A stretch of DNA of 64,000 nt from Streptomyces sp. NBC_00249 (GTDB lineage: Bacteria > Actinomycetota > Actinomycetes > Streptomycetales > Streptomycetaceae), in contig NZ_JAPEMV010000007.1 of the NCBI RefSeq assembly GCF_026342355.1, positions 433,982 through 497,981 on the forward strand, in the 5' to 3' direction. Both the position numbers and the translations under genes were made by a program. Positions 1 to 8,252 of this stretch are shown here, piece after piece. Position 1 is the stretch's first letter. Each line of letters starts with the position of its first letter. The notes under the pieces are model-generated. The model was not told the origin of the DNA and ran no database searches. It was given only the letters and a program-made list of their open reading frames with translations.

Positions 1-713
1 TCCTCGAAGCCGAGGCCGCCGCGGGCAACGCCGCCTGGCTCACCTCCGTACGCCTCGGCCGCCCCCACGTCACCTGGAAGTACGCCGCCACCCTCGACGG
101 CCGCAGCGCCGCCGCCGACGGCAGCAGCCGCTGGATCACCTCCGCCGAGTCCCGCGCCGACGTCCACCGCCTGCGCGCCGAGAGCGACGCCGTCCTCGTC
201 GGCGGCGGAACCCTGCGCGCCGACGACCCGCACCTCGCCGTCCGCGGCGTGGACGGGGCCACCCAGCCCCTGCGGATCGCCCTCGACGCGCGCGCCGGGA
301 CCCAGCCCACCGCCCGGATCCTCGACGACGCCGCGCCCACCCTGCTCGTCGTCGGCGAGGACGCCGACACCCGCCACCTGCCCGGCGTCGAGCTGCTGCG
401 CATGCCCCTGCACGACGGCCGCGTCGGCATCCCCGAGCTGCTGGAACGCCTCTACGCCCGCGGCGTCCGCGCCCTGTTCCTGGAAGGCGGGCCCACCCTG
501 GCCGGAGCCTTCCTCGAAGCCGGGGCCGTGGACCGGGTCGTCGGCTACCTCGCCCCGGCACTCCTCGGCGCGGGCCCCGCCGCCCTCGCCGACGCCGGGG
601 TCGAGAACATCTCCGACGCGCTGCGCCTCGACATCACCGAGGCCGTCCGCGTCGGCCCCGATCTCCGCATCACCGCAGTTCCCACCGTCCACACATCCCC
701 CAAGGAGACGTGA
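1..713 (+). CDS. ribD: RibD C-terminal part, 5-amino-6-(5-phosphoribosylamino)uracil reductase (5' end outside window)
   Basis: The reading frame is open from base 3 and ends at TGA 711-713. The visible ~236 residues are the NADPH-dependent reductase domain of bifunctional RibD. Diagnostic stretches are AATLDGRSAAADGSSRWI near the start, then VLVGGGTLRADDPHL, and FLEGGPTLAGAFL further on. The N-terminal CMP/dCMP-type deaminase domain lies upstream of the window. The enzyme carries out two early steps of riboflavin synthesis. It is followed directly by ribE with no gap. Assignment is by family motifs and by the rib gene context. Confidence 0.95.
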   Translation, partial: LEAEAAAGNAAWLTSVRLGRPHVTWKYAATLDGRSAAADGSSRWITSAESRADVHRLRAESDAVLVGGGTLRADDPHLAVRGVDGATQPLRIALDARAGTQPTARILDDAAPTLLVVGEDADTRHLPGVELLRMPLHDGRVGIPELLERLYARGVRALFLEGGPTLAGAFLEAGAVDRVVGYLAPALLGAGPAALADAGVENISDALRLDITEAVRVGPDLRITAVPTVHTSPKET

Positions 714-1337
714 GTGTTCACCGGAATCGTCGAAGAACTGGGCGAGGTCACCGCCGTCGAGCAGCTCGCCGAAGCCTCCCGCTTCCGCCTGCGCGGCCCC
801 GTCGTGACCGAAGACGCCAAGCACGGCGACTCGATCGCCGTCAACGGCGTCTGCCTGACCGTCGTGGAGACCGCCGACGGCGAGTTCACCGCCGACGTCA
901 TGCAGGAGACGCTCAACCGCTCCAGCCTCGGCGCCCTGACCGCGGGCTCCCGGGTCAACCTGGAACGCCCCATGGCCCTCGGCGGACGCCTCGGCGGCCA
1001 CCTGGTCCAGGGACACGTGGACGGCACCGGCGAGATCCTCTCCCGGACCCCCTCCGAGCACTGGGAGATCGTCAGGATCGCCCTCCCGGAGAACCTGTCA
1101 AGGTACGTCGTAGAGAAGGGCTCTATCACTGTTGACGGCGTCAGCCTCACCGTGGTCGAGGCCGCCGCCGACTGGTTCTCCGTGAGCCTGATCCCCACCA
1201 CCCTGGCCCTGACCACGCTCGGCATCAAGCAGAGCGGCGACCCGGTCAACCTGGAGGTGGACGTCCTCGCCAAGTACGTCGAGCGCCTGCTGACCGCCGG
1301 CGTCAACCCGCTGAACTCCGAAGGAGCCGCACAGTGA
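714..1337 (+). CDS. ribE: Riboflavin synthase alpha subunit
   Basis: 207 aa with a GTG start touching the ribD stop. It begins with the family hallmark MFTGIVEELGEV. It has two tandem lumazine-binding barrels: residues about 1-90, and about 95-190 with GSITVDGVSLTVVE. It dismutates two 6,7-dimethyl-8-ribityllumazine molecules to riboflavin. Length is typical of RibE. Its stop overlaps the next start (GTGA), so translation is probably coupled to the transporter gene. Confidence 0.96.
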   Translation: MFTGIVEELGEVTAVEQLAEASRFRLRGPVVTEDAKHGDSIAVNGVCLTVVETADGEFTADVMQETLNRSSLGALTAGSRVNLERPMALGGRLGGHLVQGHVDGTGEILSRTPSEHWEIVRIALPENLSRYVVEKGSITVDGVSLTVVEAAADWFSVSLIPTTLALTTLGIKQSGDPVNLEVDVLAKYVERLLTAGVNPLNSEGAAQ

Positions 1338-1987
1338 GCGCCCTGACCTGGCTGAACACCGAGGCCTTCGCGGTCTTCGGCCAGAAGGTCATCTGGTCCG
1401 ACATGATCGGCAACCTGATGGGCCTGGCCGCCCTCGCCCTCGGCTGGCGCCGCTCCATATGGACCTGGCCCGCCCAGCTCGTCTCCGGCCTGATCCTCGT
1501 CGCCGCCTACGCCTCCGCCCACCTCGCGGGCGGCGTCGGCAAGCAGCTCCTCGTCATCTCCGTCGCGGTCTGGGGCTGGCGCGCCTGGCAGCTCGGCCGG
1601 CAGAAGGCCCAGGACGGCTCCATCGCCGTACGCACGGCCAGCTGGAAGGAGCGCGGCCTGCTCCTCGCCGGAGCGGCGGCCGGCACCCTCGCCGTCGGCG
1701 GGCTGTTCACCCTCTTCCCGAACCTGTCGTGGAGCCCGTGGGCCGACGCCTACATCTTCGTCGGCACGATCGTGGCGATGGTGGCCCAGGCCCGGGGCCT
1801 CGTCGAGTTCTGGTTCGCCTGGCTCCTCGTCGACCTCGTCGGCGTCCCCCTCGCCTTCAACAGCGGCCTGGCCTTCTCCGGCCTCGTCTACGTCGTCTAC
1901 TTCGCCCTCGTCCTGTGGGGCGCCTACGACTGGTACCAGCGCTCGCGCACCACCCCCGCCCCGGCCCTCGAAGGAGCAACGGCATGA
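1334..1987 (+). CDS. ribM: PnuC-family vitamin transporter, probably riboflavin transporter RibM
   Basis: 217 aa with a GTG start overlapping the ribE stop by 4 nt. The protein is hydrophobic with about 6-7 membrane segments. It carries PnuC-type features such as NLMGLAALALGWRRSIWTWP and the late motif LLVDLVGVPLAF. PnuC proteins carry nicotinamide riboside. Actinobacterial members inside rib operons (RibM/PnuX of Corynebacterium and Streptomyces) are known riboflavin facilitators. The location between ribE and ribBA, with overlaps on both sides, supports riboflavin or flavin as substrate. Substrate is inferred from context; family membership is seen. Confidence 0.88.
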   Translation: MSALTWLNTEAFAVFGQKVIWSDMIGNLMGLAALALGWRRSIWTWPAQLVSGLILVAAYASAHLAGGVGKQLLVISVAVWGWRAWQLGRQKAQDGSIAVRTASWKERGLLLAGAAAGTLAVGGLFTLFPNLSWSPWADAYIFVGTIVAMVAQARGLVEFWFAWLLVDLVGVPLAFNSGLAFSGLVYVVYFALVLWGAYDWYQRSRTTPAPALEGATA

Positions 1988-3285
1988 CCCCCCTCACGCC
2001 CGTGCCGGACGTTCCCGGATCCGGCTTCCAGGAGATCTTCCGGCTCGACCCCGTCGAGCAGGCCATCCGCGACATCGCGGCCGGCCGCCCCGTCGTCGTC
2101 GTCGACGACGAGGACCGGGAGAACGAGGGCGACCTCGTCATCGCGGCCGAGAAGGCCACCCCCGAGATCATCGCGTTCATGATGAGCGAGTGCCGCGGCC
2201 TGATCTGCGCCCCCATGGAGGGCCCCGAGCTGGAGCGCCTCGAGCTCCCGCAGATGGTCCAGCGCAACACCGAGTCGATGCAGACCGCCTTCACCGTCTC
2301 CGTCGACGCGAGCGCCGCCCACGGGGTCACCACCGGCATCTCCGCCGCCGACCGCGCCACCACCCTGCGCCTGCTGGCCGGCGGGGCCTCCGAGGCGGGC
2401 GACTTCGTCCGCCCCGGGCACGTCTTCCCGCTGCGCGCCAAGGAAGGCGGCGTACTCGTCCGCAACGGCCACACCGAGGCCGCCGTCGACCTCGCCCGCC
2501 TGGCCGGCCTGCGCCCCGCCGGAGCCATCGTGGAGATCGCCGGCGAGGACGGCGTCATGCTGCGCCTGCCCGAGCTGATCCCCTTCGCCCGCAAGCACGG
2601 CCTGACGATCATCTCCATCGAGGACCTGATCGCCTACCGCCGCTCCGCCGAGCCCACCGTCCGCCGCGAGGCCGAGGTCAGCCTCCCGACCGCCTTCGGC
2701 GAGTTCACGGCGTACGGCTTCCGCTCCACCGTCGACGGCGTCGAGCACGTCGCCCTCGTCCACGGCGAGGTCGGCGACGGCGAGGACGTCCTCGTCCGGA
2801 TGCACTCCGAGTGCCTGACCGGAGACATCTTCCAGTCCCAGCGCTGCGACTGCGGCCCCCAGCTCCACGCCTCCATGGCCCGCATCCAGGCCGAAGGCCG
2901 CGGCGTGGTCGTCTACCTGCGCGGCCACGAGGGCCGCGGCATCGGCCTGCTGTCCAAGCTGCGCGCCTACGAGCTCCAGGAACGCGGCCGCGACACCCTG
3001 GACGCCAACCTGGAACTCGGCCTGCCCGCCGACGCCCGCGACTACGGGGCCGGCGCCCAGATCCTCGCCGACCTCGGCGTCCACAGCGTCCGGCTGATGA
3101 CCAACAACCCCGAGAAGTCCGCCGCCCTCGTCCGCCACGGCATCATCGTGGCCGGCCGCGAGCCCATGCCCGTGGAGGCCGGCGAACACAACCTGCGGTA
3201 CCTGCGCACCAAGCGCGACCGCATGGGCCACGACCTGCCCTGGCTGGAGGGTCCCGTGACCACCTCCGCCTGCGGCAACCAATAA
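1984..3285 (+). CDS. ribBA: Bifunctional 3,4-dihydroxy-2-butanone-4-phosphate synthase / GTP cyclohydrolase II
   Basis: 433 aa. ATG is chosen because it overlaps the ribM stop (ATGA) and begins before the DHBP synthase domain. The open frame extends far upstream, but only as a shadow of ribM. Residues about 20-215 are RibB, with DDEDRENEGDLVIAAE and the substrate loop SVDASAAHGVTTGISAADR. Residues about 220-420 are RibA, with the zinc site CLTGDIFQSQRCDC and the loop LRGHEGRGIGLLSKLRAYE. The enzyme supplies both precursors of lumazine from ribulose 5-phosphate and GTP. Confidence 0.96.
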   Translation: MTPLTPVPDVPGSGFQEIFRLDPVEQAIRDIAAGRPVVVVDDEDRENEGDLVIAAEKATPEIIAFMMSECRGLICAPMEGPELERLELPQMVQRNTESMQTAFTVSVDASAAHGVTTGISAADRATTLRLLAGGASEAGDFVRPGHVFPLRAKEGGVLVRNGHTEAAVDLARLAGLRPAGAIVEIAGEDGVMLRLPELIPFARKHGLTIISIEDLIAYRRSAEPTVRREAEVSLPTAFGEFTAYGFRSTVDGVEHVALVHGEVGDGEDVLVRMHSECLTGDIFQSQRCDCGPQLHASMARIQAEGRGVVVYLRGHEGRGIGLLSKLRAYELQERGRDTLDANLELGLPADARDYGAGAQILADLGVHSVRLMTNNPEKSAALVRHGIIVAGREPMPVEAGEHNLRYLRTKRDRMGHDLPWLEGPVTTSACGNQ

Positions 3286-3342
3286 CCACGACATACACCC
3301 GTACACCCGTACACCCACCACGAAGCACCGAGGAGCAGAGCT

Positions 3343-3828
3343 GTGAGCGGCAAGGGCGCACCCGAACTGAGCGTGAAGAACTGCGGAGACCTCCGGGTGG
3401 CCGTGATCGCGGCCCAGTGGCACGAGAAGGTCATGGACGGACTGGTCGACGGCGCCCTGCGCGCCCTGCACGAGCTGGGCATCGACGAGCCCACCGTGCT
3501 CCGGGTCCCCGGCAGCTTCGAGCTCCCGGTCGTGGCGAAGGTACTCGCCGGTCGCGGTTACGATGCCATCGTCGCCCTCGGAGTGGTCATCCGCGGCGGC
3601 ACCCCGCACTTCGAGTACGTGTGCCAGGGCGTCACCCAAGGCCTGGTGCAGGTCTCGATCGACACCGGAGTCCCCGTCGGCTTCGGCGTCCTCACCTGCG
3701 ACACCGACGAGCAGGCGCTGGACCGCGCCGGACTCGAAGGGTCGAACGAGGACAAGGGGCACGAAGCGGTCACCGCCGCCGTCTCCACCGCCATGACCCT
3801 GCGGACCGTCAGCGAACCCTGGCGCTGA
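3343..3828 (+). CDS. ribH: 6,7-dimethyl-8-ribityllumazine synthase
   Basis: 161 aa with a GTG start and an AGGAG ribosome site upstream. Family motifs are RVPGSFELPVVAK and ALGVVIRGGTPHFEYVC; the His of the second is the conserved active-site residue. NEDKGHEA follows near the C-terminus. It condenses the butanone phosphate from RibB with the RibD product. It sits 57 bp after ribBA; that gap carries a short repeat of TACACCCG. It is the last rib gene of the cluster, followed 35 bp later by hisE. Confidence 0.96.
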   Translation: MSGKGAPELSVKNCGDLRVAVIAAQWHEKVMDGLVDGALRALHELGIDEPTVLRVPGSFELPVVAKVLAGRGYDAIVALGVVIRGGTPHFEYVCQGVTQGLVQVSIDTGVPVGFGVLTCDTDEQALDRAGLEGSNEDKGHEAVTAAVSTAMTLRTVSEPWR

Positions 3829-3863
3829 GTGGCGTAGGGAAACCCCGTATTCTGAGGACCATC

Positions 3864-4145
3864 ATGGCGAACAAACCCTCCAAGAGCTTCGAAGACCTCT
3901 TCACCGAGCTCCAGCTCAAGGCCGCCAACGGCGACCCCAGCACCTCCCGCACCGCCGAGCTCGTCCACAAGGGCGTCCATGCCATCGGCAAGAAGGTCGT
4001 CGAGGAGGCCGCCGAGGTCTGGATGGCCGCCGAGTACGAGGGCAAGGAAGCCGCCGCCGAGGAGATCTCCCAGCTGCTCTACCACGTCCAGGTGATGATG
4101 GTGGCGCGCGGGATCACCCTCGACGACGTCTACGCGCACCTCTAG
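3864..4145 (+). CDS. hisE: Phosphoribosyl-ATP pyrophosphohydrolase
   Basis: 93 aa. ATG is preceded by GAGGACC. The sequence has the all-alpha MazG-like HisE fold motif VVEEAAEVWMAAEYEGKE; its acidic residues bind metal. It also has EEISQLLYHVQVMM. It hydrolyses phosphoribosyl-ATP, the second step of histidine synthesis. It sits just after the rib genes and 69 bp before hisG, so the first two histidine enzymes are paired away from the main his operon, as is usual in Streptomyces. Confidence 0.95.
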   Translation: MANKPSKSFEDLFTELQLKAANGDPSTSRTAELVHKGVHAIGKKVVEEAAEVWMAAEYEGKEAAAEEISQLLYHVQVMMVARGITLDDVYAHL

Positions 4146-4214
4146 GCCGGAGCTCCTCCCCACGGGCGCCCCCGCCCGCACACCCTTACGCCTCTACGCA
4201 CCGAAGGAAGCACC

Positions 4215-5063
4215 ATGCTGCGCATCGCCGTCCCGAACAAGGGTTCACTCTCCGGACCGGCGTCGGCGATGCTCCATGAGGCCGGCTACCGCCAGCGCAA
4301 GGAGTCCAAGGAACTCGTCACGGTCGACCCCGACAACGAGGTCGAGTTCTTCTACCTCCGCCCGAAGGACATCGCGATCTACGTCGCCTCGGGCAAGCTC
4401 GACATCGGCATCACCGGCCGTGACCTGCTGCTGGACTCCGGGGCCAACGCCGAGGAGATCCTGCCGCTGAACTTCGGCCGGTCCACCTTCCGCTACGCCA
4501 CCAAGCCCGGCACCGCGAAGGGCCCCGAGGACTTCGGCGGCATGACGATCGCGACCTCGTACGAGGGGATCGTCGGCAAGCACCTCGCCGACCTCGGCAT
4601 CGACGCCGCCGTCGTCCACCTCGACGGCGCCGTCGAGACCGCCATCGAGCTCGGCGTCGCGCAGATCATCGCCGACGTCGTCGAGACCGGCACCAGCCTG
4701 CGCAACGCCGGCCTGGAGGTCATCGGCGAGCCGATCCTGACCTCCGAGGCCGTGGTCATCCGCGGCAACGGCGCCGGCGCCGAGAACGCGCAGGCCCAGC
4801 AGTTCCTGCGCCGCCTCCAGGGCGTCCTGGTCGCCCGCAGCTACGTGATGATGGACTACGACTGCCGCGCCGAGCACCTGGAGCGCGCGGTCGCCCTCAC
4901 CCCGGGCCTGGAATCGCCGACGATCTCCCCGCTGCACAACGAGGGCTGGGTCGCCGTCCGCGCGATGGTCCCCGCCAAGGAAGCCCAGCGGATCATGGAC
5001 GACCTGTACGAGCTCGGCGCGCGCGCGATCCTCACCACCTCGATCCACGCCTGCCGTCTCTGA
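4215..5063 (+). CDS. hisG: ATP phosphoribosyltransferase, long form
   Basis: 282 aa with ATG after GAAGGAAG. It starts MLRIAVPNKGSLSGPA and includes LDIGITGRDLLLDSG and the PRPP loop IIADVVETGTSLRNAGLE. The C-terminal third, about residues 210-282, ends GARAILTTSIHACRL. This is the regulatory ACT-like domain of long-form HisG, which mediates histidine feedback. It catalyses the first committed step of histidine synthesis and is probably cotranscribed with hisE. Confidence 0.96.
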   Translation: MLRIAVPNKGSLSGPASAMLHEAGYRQRKESKELVTVDPDNEVEFFYLRPKDIAIYVASGKLDIGITGRDLLLDSGANAEEILPLNFGRSTFRYATKPGTAKGPEDFGGMTIATSYEGIVGKHLADLGIDAAVVHLDGAVETAIELGVAQIIADVVETGTSLRNAGLEVIGEPILTSEAVVIRGNGAGAENAQAQQFLRRLQGVLVARSYVMMDYDCRAEHLERAVALTPGLESPTISPLHNEGWVAVRAMVPAKEAQRIMDDLYELGARAILTTSIHACRL

Positions 5064-5118
5064 CCCCGTACGCAGTCACCGGCCCCGTACGCCACCTCAA
5101 GAAGGCATCACCAGCACC

Positions 5119-5583
5119 ATGAGCCAGCCCGACGCACAGCCCGCCCCGCCCGCCCTGCCGGTCACCTTCCGGCCGACCCGCACCCGGGCGGTGCTGCTGA
5201 GCGTCGGGCTCGCCATGTTCGCCACCATCACGGCGATCGCCCTGATGCTGGAGAACCTCAGCCCCGGCGAGCGGGTCAGCTTCGTCTTCACCGCCGCCCT
5301 GATGGCCTCCGTCCTCGTCCTGCTCAGCCGCCCCAAGGTGGTCGCCGACGAGGCCGGGGTCACCGTGGTCAACCTGACCACCACCCGCCGGCTGGAGTGG
5401 GCGCAGATCCTGCGCGTCAACCTCCGCCCGGGCGACCCCTGGGTGTTCCTCGACCTGAGCGACGGCACCAGCCTGCCCGCCCTCGGCATCCAGCCCGGCG
5501 TGGCCCGCGCCCAGGCGATCGGCGACGCCCGCGCCCTGCGCACGCTCGCGGAGATCAGGGGAACCGGCGCGAACGACCACTGA
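5119..5583 (+). CDS. PH-domain membrane protein (bPH6-like)
   Basis: 154 aa. Two hydrophobic segments lie at about residues 27-47 and 55-70. They are followed by a small bacterial PH-like domain containing RPKVVADEAGVTVVNLTTTRRLEWAQI. This arrangement is common in actinobacterial membrane proteins of unknown role. It lies 55 bp after hisG on the same strand and may be cotranscribed. No enzymatic motif is visible and the function is unknown. Confidence 0.8.
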   Translation: MSQPDAQPAPPALPVTFRPTRTRAVLLSVGLAMFATITAIALMLENLSPGERVSFVFTAALMASVLVLLSRPKVVADEAGVTVVNLTTTRRLEWAQILRVNLRPGDPWVFLDLSDGTSLPALGIQPGVARAQAIGDARALRTLAEIRGTGANDH

Positions 5584-5781
5584 GCCCGCCCGGACTCGTC
5601 GCTGCGTCCCATTGCGGCCGCGATCCCAGTGACTACCCTGGTGGCGGGGCGCGAGCGCGCCCTCCCACCCGCCCCGGGACCCCGTGGCCCGTGGGCACCT
5701 GCGACCAGAGGAGTGACTCCCTCCAGCAATGGACGGATCGTCCGGTAGTACCCGCGCCGCCCTCCCCATGGAGGCGGCGGC
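5584..5781 (+). promoter_or_regulatory. Structured leader before the CNNM/CBS operon, with SD-sequestering hairpin
   Basis: Three successive stem-loops are visible. The first is GGAG-TGA-CTCC at 5710-5720. The second is GGACG-GAT-CGTCC at 5731-5743. The third is at 5755-5779, where CCTCC (5761-5765) pairs with the Shine-Dalgarno GGAGG (5770-5774) and the stem continues past one bulged C. The last hairpin would hide the ribosome site of the ATG at 5782. This suggests translational control, for example by ion level or an RNA-binding factor. It matches no riboswitch consensus that I recognise. Confidence 0.45.
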
Positions 5782-7170
5782 ATGACCATCCCGCTACTCC
5801 TGCTCCTGGCGGCCTTCGCCCTGATCCTGGCCAACGGTTTCTTCGTGGCAGCCGAATTCGGCCTCGTCACGGTGGAGAGACCCGAGGCCGAACGTGCGGC
5901 CGCCGAGGGCGACCGCCGCGCCCGCACCGTCGTCGAGGCCCTGCGCGAGCTGTCCTTCCAGCTCTCCGGCACCCAGCTCGGCATCACCATCACCTCCCTC
6001 GTCGTCGGCATGCTGGCCGAACCGGCCCTCGCCGCCCTGCTGTCCGGGCCGCTCGCCGCGACCGGCCTGCCCCGGGGAGCCGTCCCCGGCGTCGCCGTGG
6101 TCATCGGCATGCTGCTCGCCTCCGCCGTCCAGATGGTCGTCGGCGAGCTCGTCCCGAAGAACTGGGCCATCTCCCGGCCGCTCCAGGTGGCCCGCTTCGT
6201 CGCCGGCCCGCAGCAGACCTTCTCCCGGGCCTTCCGGCCCGTCATCGCCGCGCTCAACGCCGTCGCGAACCGTCTCGTACGGGCGCTCGGCGTGGAGCCC
6301 ACCGACGAGATGGCCTCCGCCCGCACCCCCGGCGAACTGGTCTCCCTGGTCCGCCATTCGGCCCAGGCCGGCGCCCTCGAACAGGACACCGCCGACCTCT
6401 TCGTGCGGACCCTCTCGCTCGGCGACCTCACCGCCCAGCACGTCATGACCCCCCGGGTGAAGGTCAGCGCCCTCCAGCACACCGCCACCGCGGCCGACGT
6501 GCTGAACCTGACCCGCGCCACCGGCCTGTCCCGCTTCCCGGTCTACCGCGAGCGCATCGACGAGATCACCGGCGTCGTCCACCTCAAGGACGCCCTCGCC
6601 GTGCCCGAGCCCGAGCGCGCCCGCACCAGCGTCAGCCGGATCTGCGTCGCCCCGCTGCTGGTGCCCGGCTCCCTGCCGGTGCAGCCGCTGCTGGAACGGC
6701 TGCGCAGCGAACAGCCCATGGCCGTCGTGGTCGACGAGTACGGAGGCACCGCCGGGGTCGTCACCCTGGAGGACATCGTGGAGGAACTCGTCGGCGAGGT
6801 CCGCGACGAGCACGACCTCGCCGAGGACGACAGCCCCGAGCTGGCCTCCGTACCGGCCGAGGACGGCCGACCCTCCTGGGAGGCCGACGGCAGCTGCCGC
6901 GTGCACACCCTGCGCCGGATAGGCCTGGAGGTGCCCGAGGGCCCCTACGAGACCGTCGCCGGCCTCGTCGCCGACCTCCTGGGCCGTATCCCCGCCCCCG
7001 GGGACCGCGCCGAACTCCCCGGCTGGAAGCTCTCCGTCCGCCAGGTCGGCCGCTACCGCGCCGAACGGGTCCGGCTGGTCCGCACGACCCCCGACCCGGC
7101 GGGCGAACCCGTCAGGCCGCACACCGTCCCGGCCGCCCCGGCCGGCGCCCTGGAGGCGGTCTCCCGGTGA
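5782..7170 (+). CDS. CNNM (DUF21) / CBS-pair / CorC-HlyC domain membrane protein
   Basis: 462 aa. The N-terminal DUF21 transmembrane domain (residues about 1-190) has LANGFFVAAEFGLV and GELVPKNWAISRP. Two CBS domains follow at about 215-335, with HVMTPRVKVSAL and AVVVDEYGGTAGVVTLEDI. A C-terminal CorC/HlyC transporter-associated domain lies at about 350-440. The family is linked to Mg2+/Co2+ or Na+ export and membrane integrity. It overlaps the next gene by 4 nt (GTGA), so the two paralogues probably form a hetero-complex. Confidence 0.9.
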   Translation: MTIPLLLLLAAFALILANGFFVAAEFGLVTVERPEAERAAAEGDRRARTVVEALRELSFQLSGTQLGITITSLVVGMLAEPALAALLSGPLAATGLPRGAVPGVAVVIGMLLASAVQMVVGELVPKNWAISRPLQVARFVAGPQQTFSRAFRPVIAALNAVANRLVRALGVEPTDEMASARTPGELVSLVRHSAQAGALEQDTADLFVRTLSLGDLTAQHVMTPRVKVSALQHTATAADVLNLTRATGLSRFPVYRERIDEITGVVHLKDALAVPEPERARTSVSRICVAPLLVPGSLPVQPLLERLRSEQPMAVVVDEYGGTAGVVTLEDIVEELVGEVRDEHDLAEDDSPELASVPAEDGRPSWEADGSCRVHTLRRIGLEVPEGPYETVAGLVADLLGRIPAPGDRAELPGWKLSVRQVGRYRAERVRLVRTTPDPAGEPVRPHTVPAAPAGALEAVSR

Positions 7171-8210
7171 ACGCCCTCCAACTGCTCTTCGCCCTGCTCC
7201 TGGTCCTGGCCAACGGCTTCTTCGTCGGCGCCGAGTTCGCGCTCGTCTCCGTACGCCGCAGCCAGATCGAGCCCCTGGCCGCCGGCTCCAAGCGGGCCCG
7301 CCAGGTGCTCCACGGCCTGGAGAACCTGCCCCGCATGATGGCCGCCGCCCAGTTCGGCATCACCATGTGCTCGCTCACCCTCGGCGCGGTCGCCGAGCCC
7401 ACCGTCGCCCGGCTGCTGGAGCCCCTCTTCCACGCCGCGCACGTCCCCGAGGGCCTGATCCACCCCCTCGGCTACGCCTTCGCGCTCGCCACCGTGGTCG
7501 TCCTGCACCTGGTCATCGGCGAGATGGTCCCCAAGAACCTCGCCATGGCCGCCCCCGAGCGGACCGCCCTGTGGTTCAGCCCCGGACTGGTCGCCTTCGC
7601 CCGCGTCTGCGGACCGGTGACGGCCGCGCTCGGAGCCTGCGCCGCGCTCGTGCTCCGCCTGTTCAAGGTGGAGCCCAAGGACGAGGTCGAGGCCGTCTAC
7701 ACCAGCGCCCAGCTCGGGCGGCTCGTCGAGGACTCCCGGCAGGCCGGGCTCCTCGAACCGGTCGAGCAGGAACGCCTGGAGGACGCCCTGGAACTGGGCA
7801 GCCGCCCCGTCACCGACGTCCTGCTGTCCCCGGGCCGGCTCGTCACCGTCGGCCCCGCCGTCACGCCCCGGCAGATCGAGCAGCTGACGGTGCGCACCGG
7901 CTACTCCCGCTTCCCGGTCCGCGCCGACACCGGGGCCTTCATGGGCTACCTCCACGTCAAGGACGTCCTGGACCTGGAGGACCGGGAGCGGGCCGTGCCG
8001 CAGCGGGTCTGGCGCAGGATGACCACCCTGTGCTCCACGCTCCCGCTGGACGACGCCCTCAGCGTCATGCGCCGCGACGCCACCCACCTGGCCCAGGTCG
8101 CCGACCCGGCCGGCCGGGTCCTGGGCCTGGTCGCCCTGGAGGACGTCCTGGAGATGCTGGTCGGCGAGGTCCGCGACCCCGCACACCGCGTCCCGGCGGC
8201 CCGCCGCTAG
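7167..8210 (+). CDS. CNNM (DUF21) / CBS-pair membrane protein, short paralogue
   Basis: 347 aa with a GTG start overlapping the upstream paralogue. DUF21 features LANGFFVGAEFALVSVRRSQ and GEMVPKNLAMAAP are clear, and a CBS pair occupies about residues 205-335. It ends shortly after the second CBS domain, so it lacks the CorC/HlyC domain present in the first protein. This division of labour, full-length plus short, is the usual actinobacterial tandem. Probable cation transport or regulation; substrate not determinable. Confidence 0.9.
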   Translation: MNALQLLFALLLVLANGFFVGAEFALVSVRRSQIEPLAAGSKRARQVLHGLENLPRMMAAAQFGITMCSLTLGAVAEPTVARLLEPLFHAAHVPEGLIHPLGYAFALATVVVLHLVIGEMVPKNLAMAAPERTALWFSPGLVAFARVCGPVTAALGACAALVLRLFKVEPKDEVEAVYTSAQLGRLVEDSRQAGLLEPVEQERLEDALELGSRPVTDVLLSPGRLVTVGPAVTPRQIEQLTVRTGYSRFPVRADTGAFMGYLHVKDVLDLEDRERAVPQRVWRRMTTLCSTLPLDDALSVMRRDATHLAQVADPAGRVLGLVALEDVLEMLVGEVRDPAHRVPAARR

Positions 8211-8212
8211 CG

Positions 8213-8252
8213 CGGTCCGAGCCGTGGCTCTGCGGGGCTACGGCTCGGACCG
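8213..8252. terminator. Bidirectional hairpin between convergent genes
   Basis: 13-bp perfect inverted repeat CGGTCCGAGCCGT / ACGGCTCGGACCG at 8213-8225 and 8240-8252. It lies between the CBS gene stop and the AAA+ ATPase stop, and overlaps the last codons of the latter. It lacks a U tract, as is normal for high-GC streptomycete terminators. Confidence 0.7.

Noticed and set aside
1459..1983. Long N-terminal extension of ribBA in the same frame
   Set aside because: It is Arg/Pro/Ala-rich frame-shadow sequence lying over ribM. The ATG at 1984 overlaps the ribM stop and begins a normal RibB domain.
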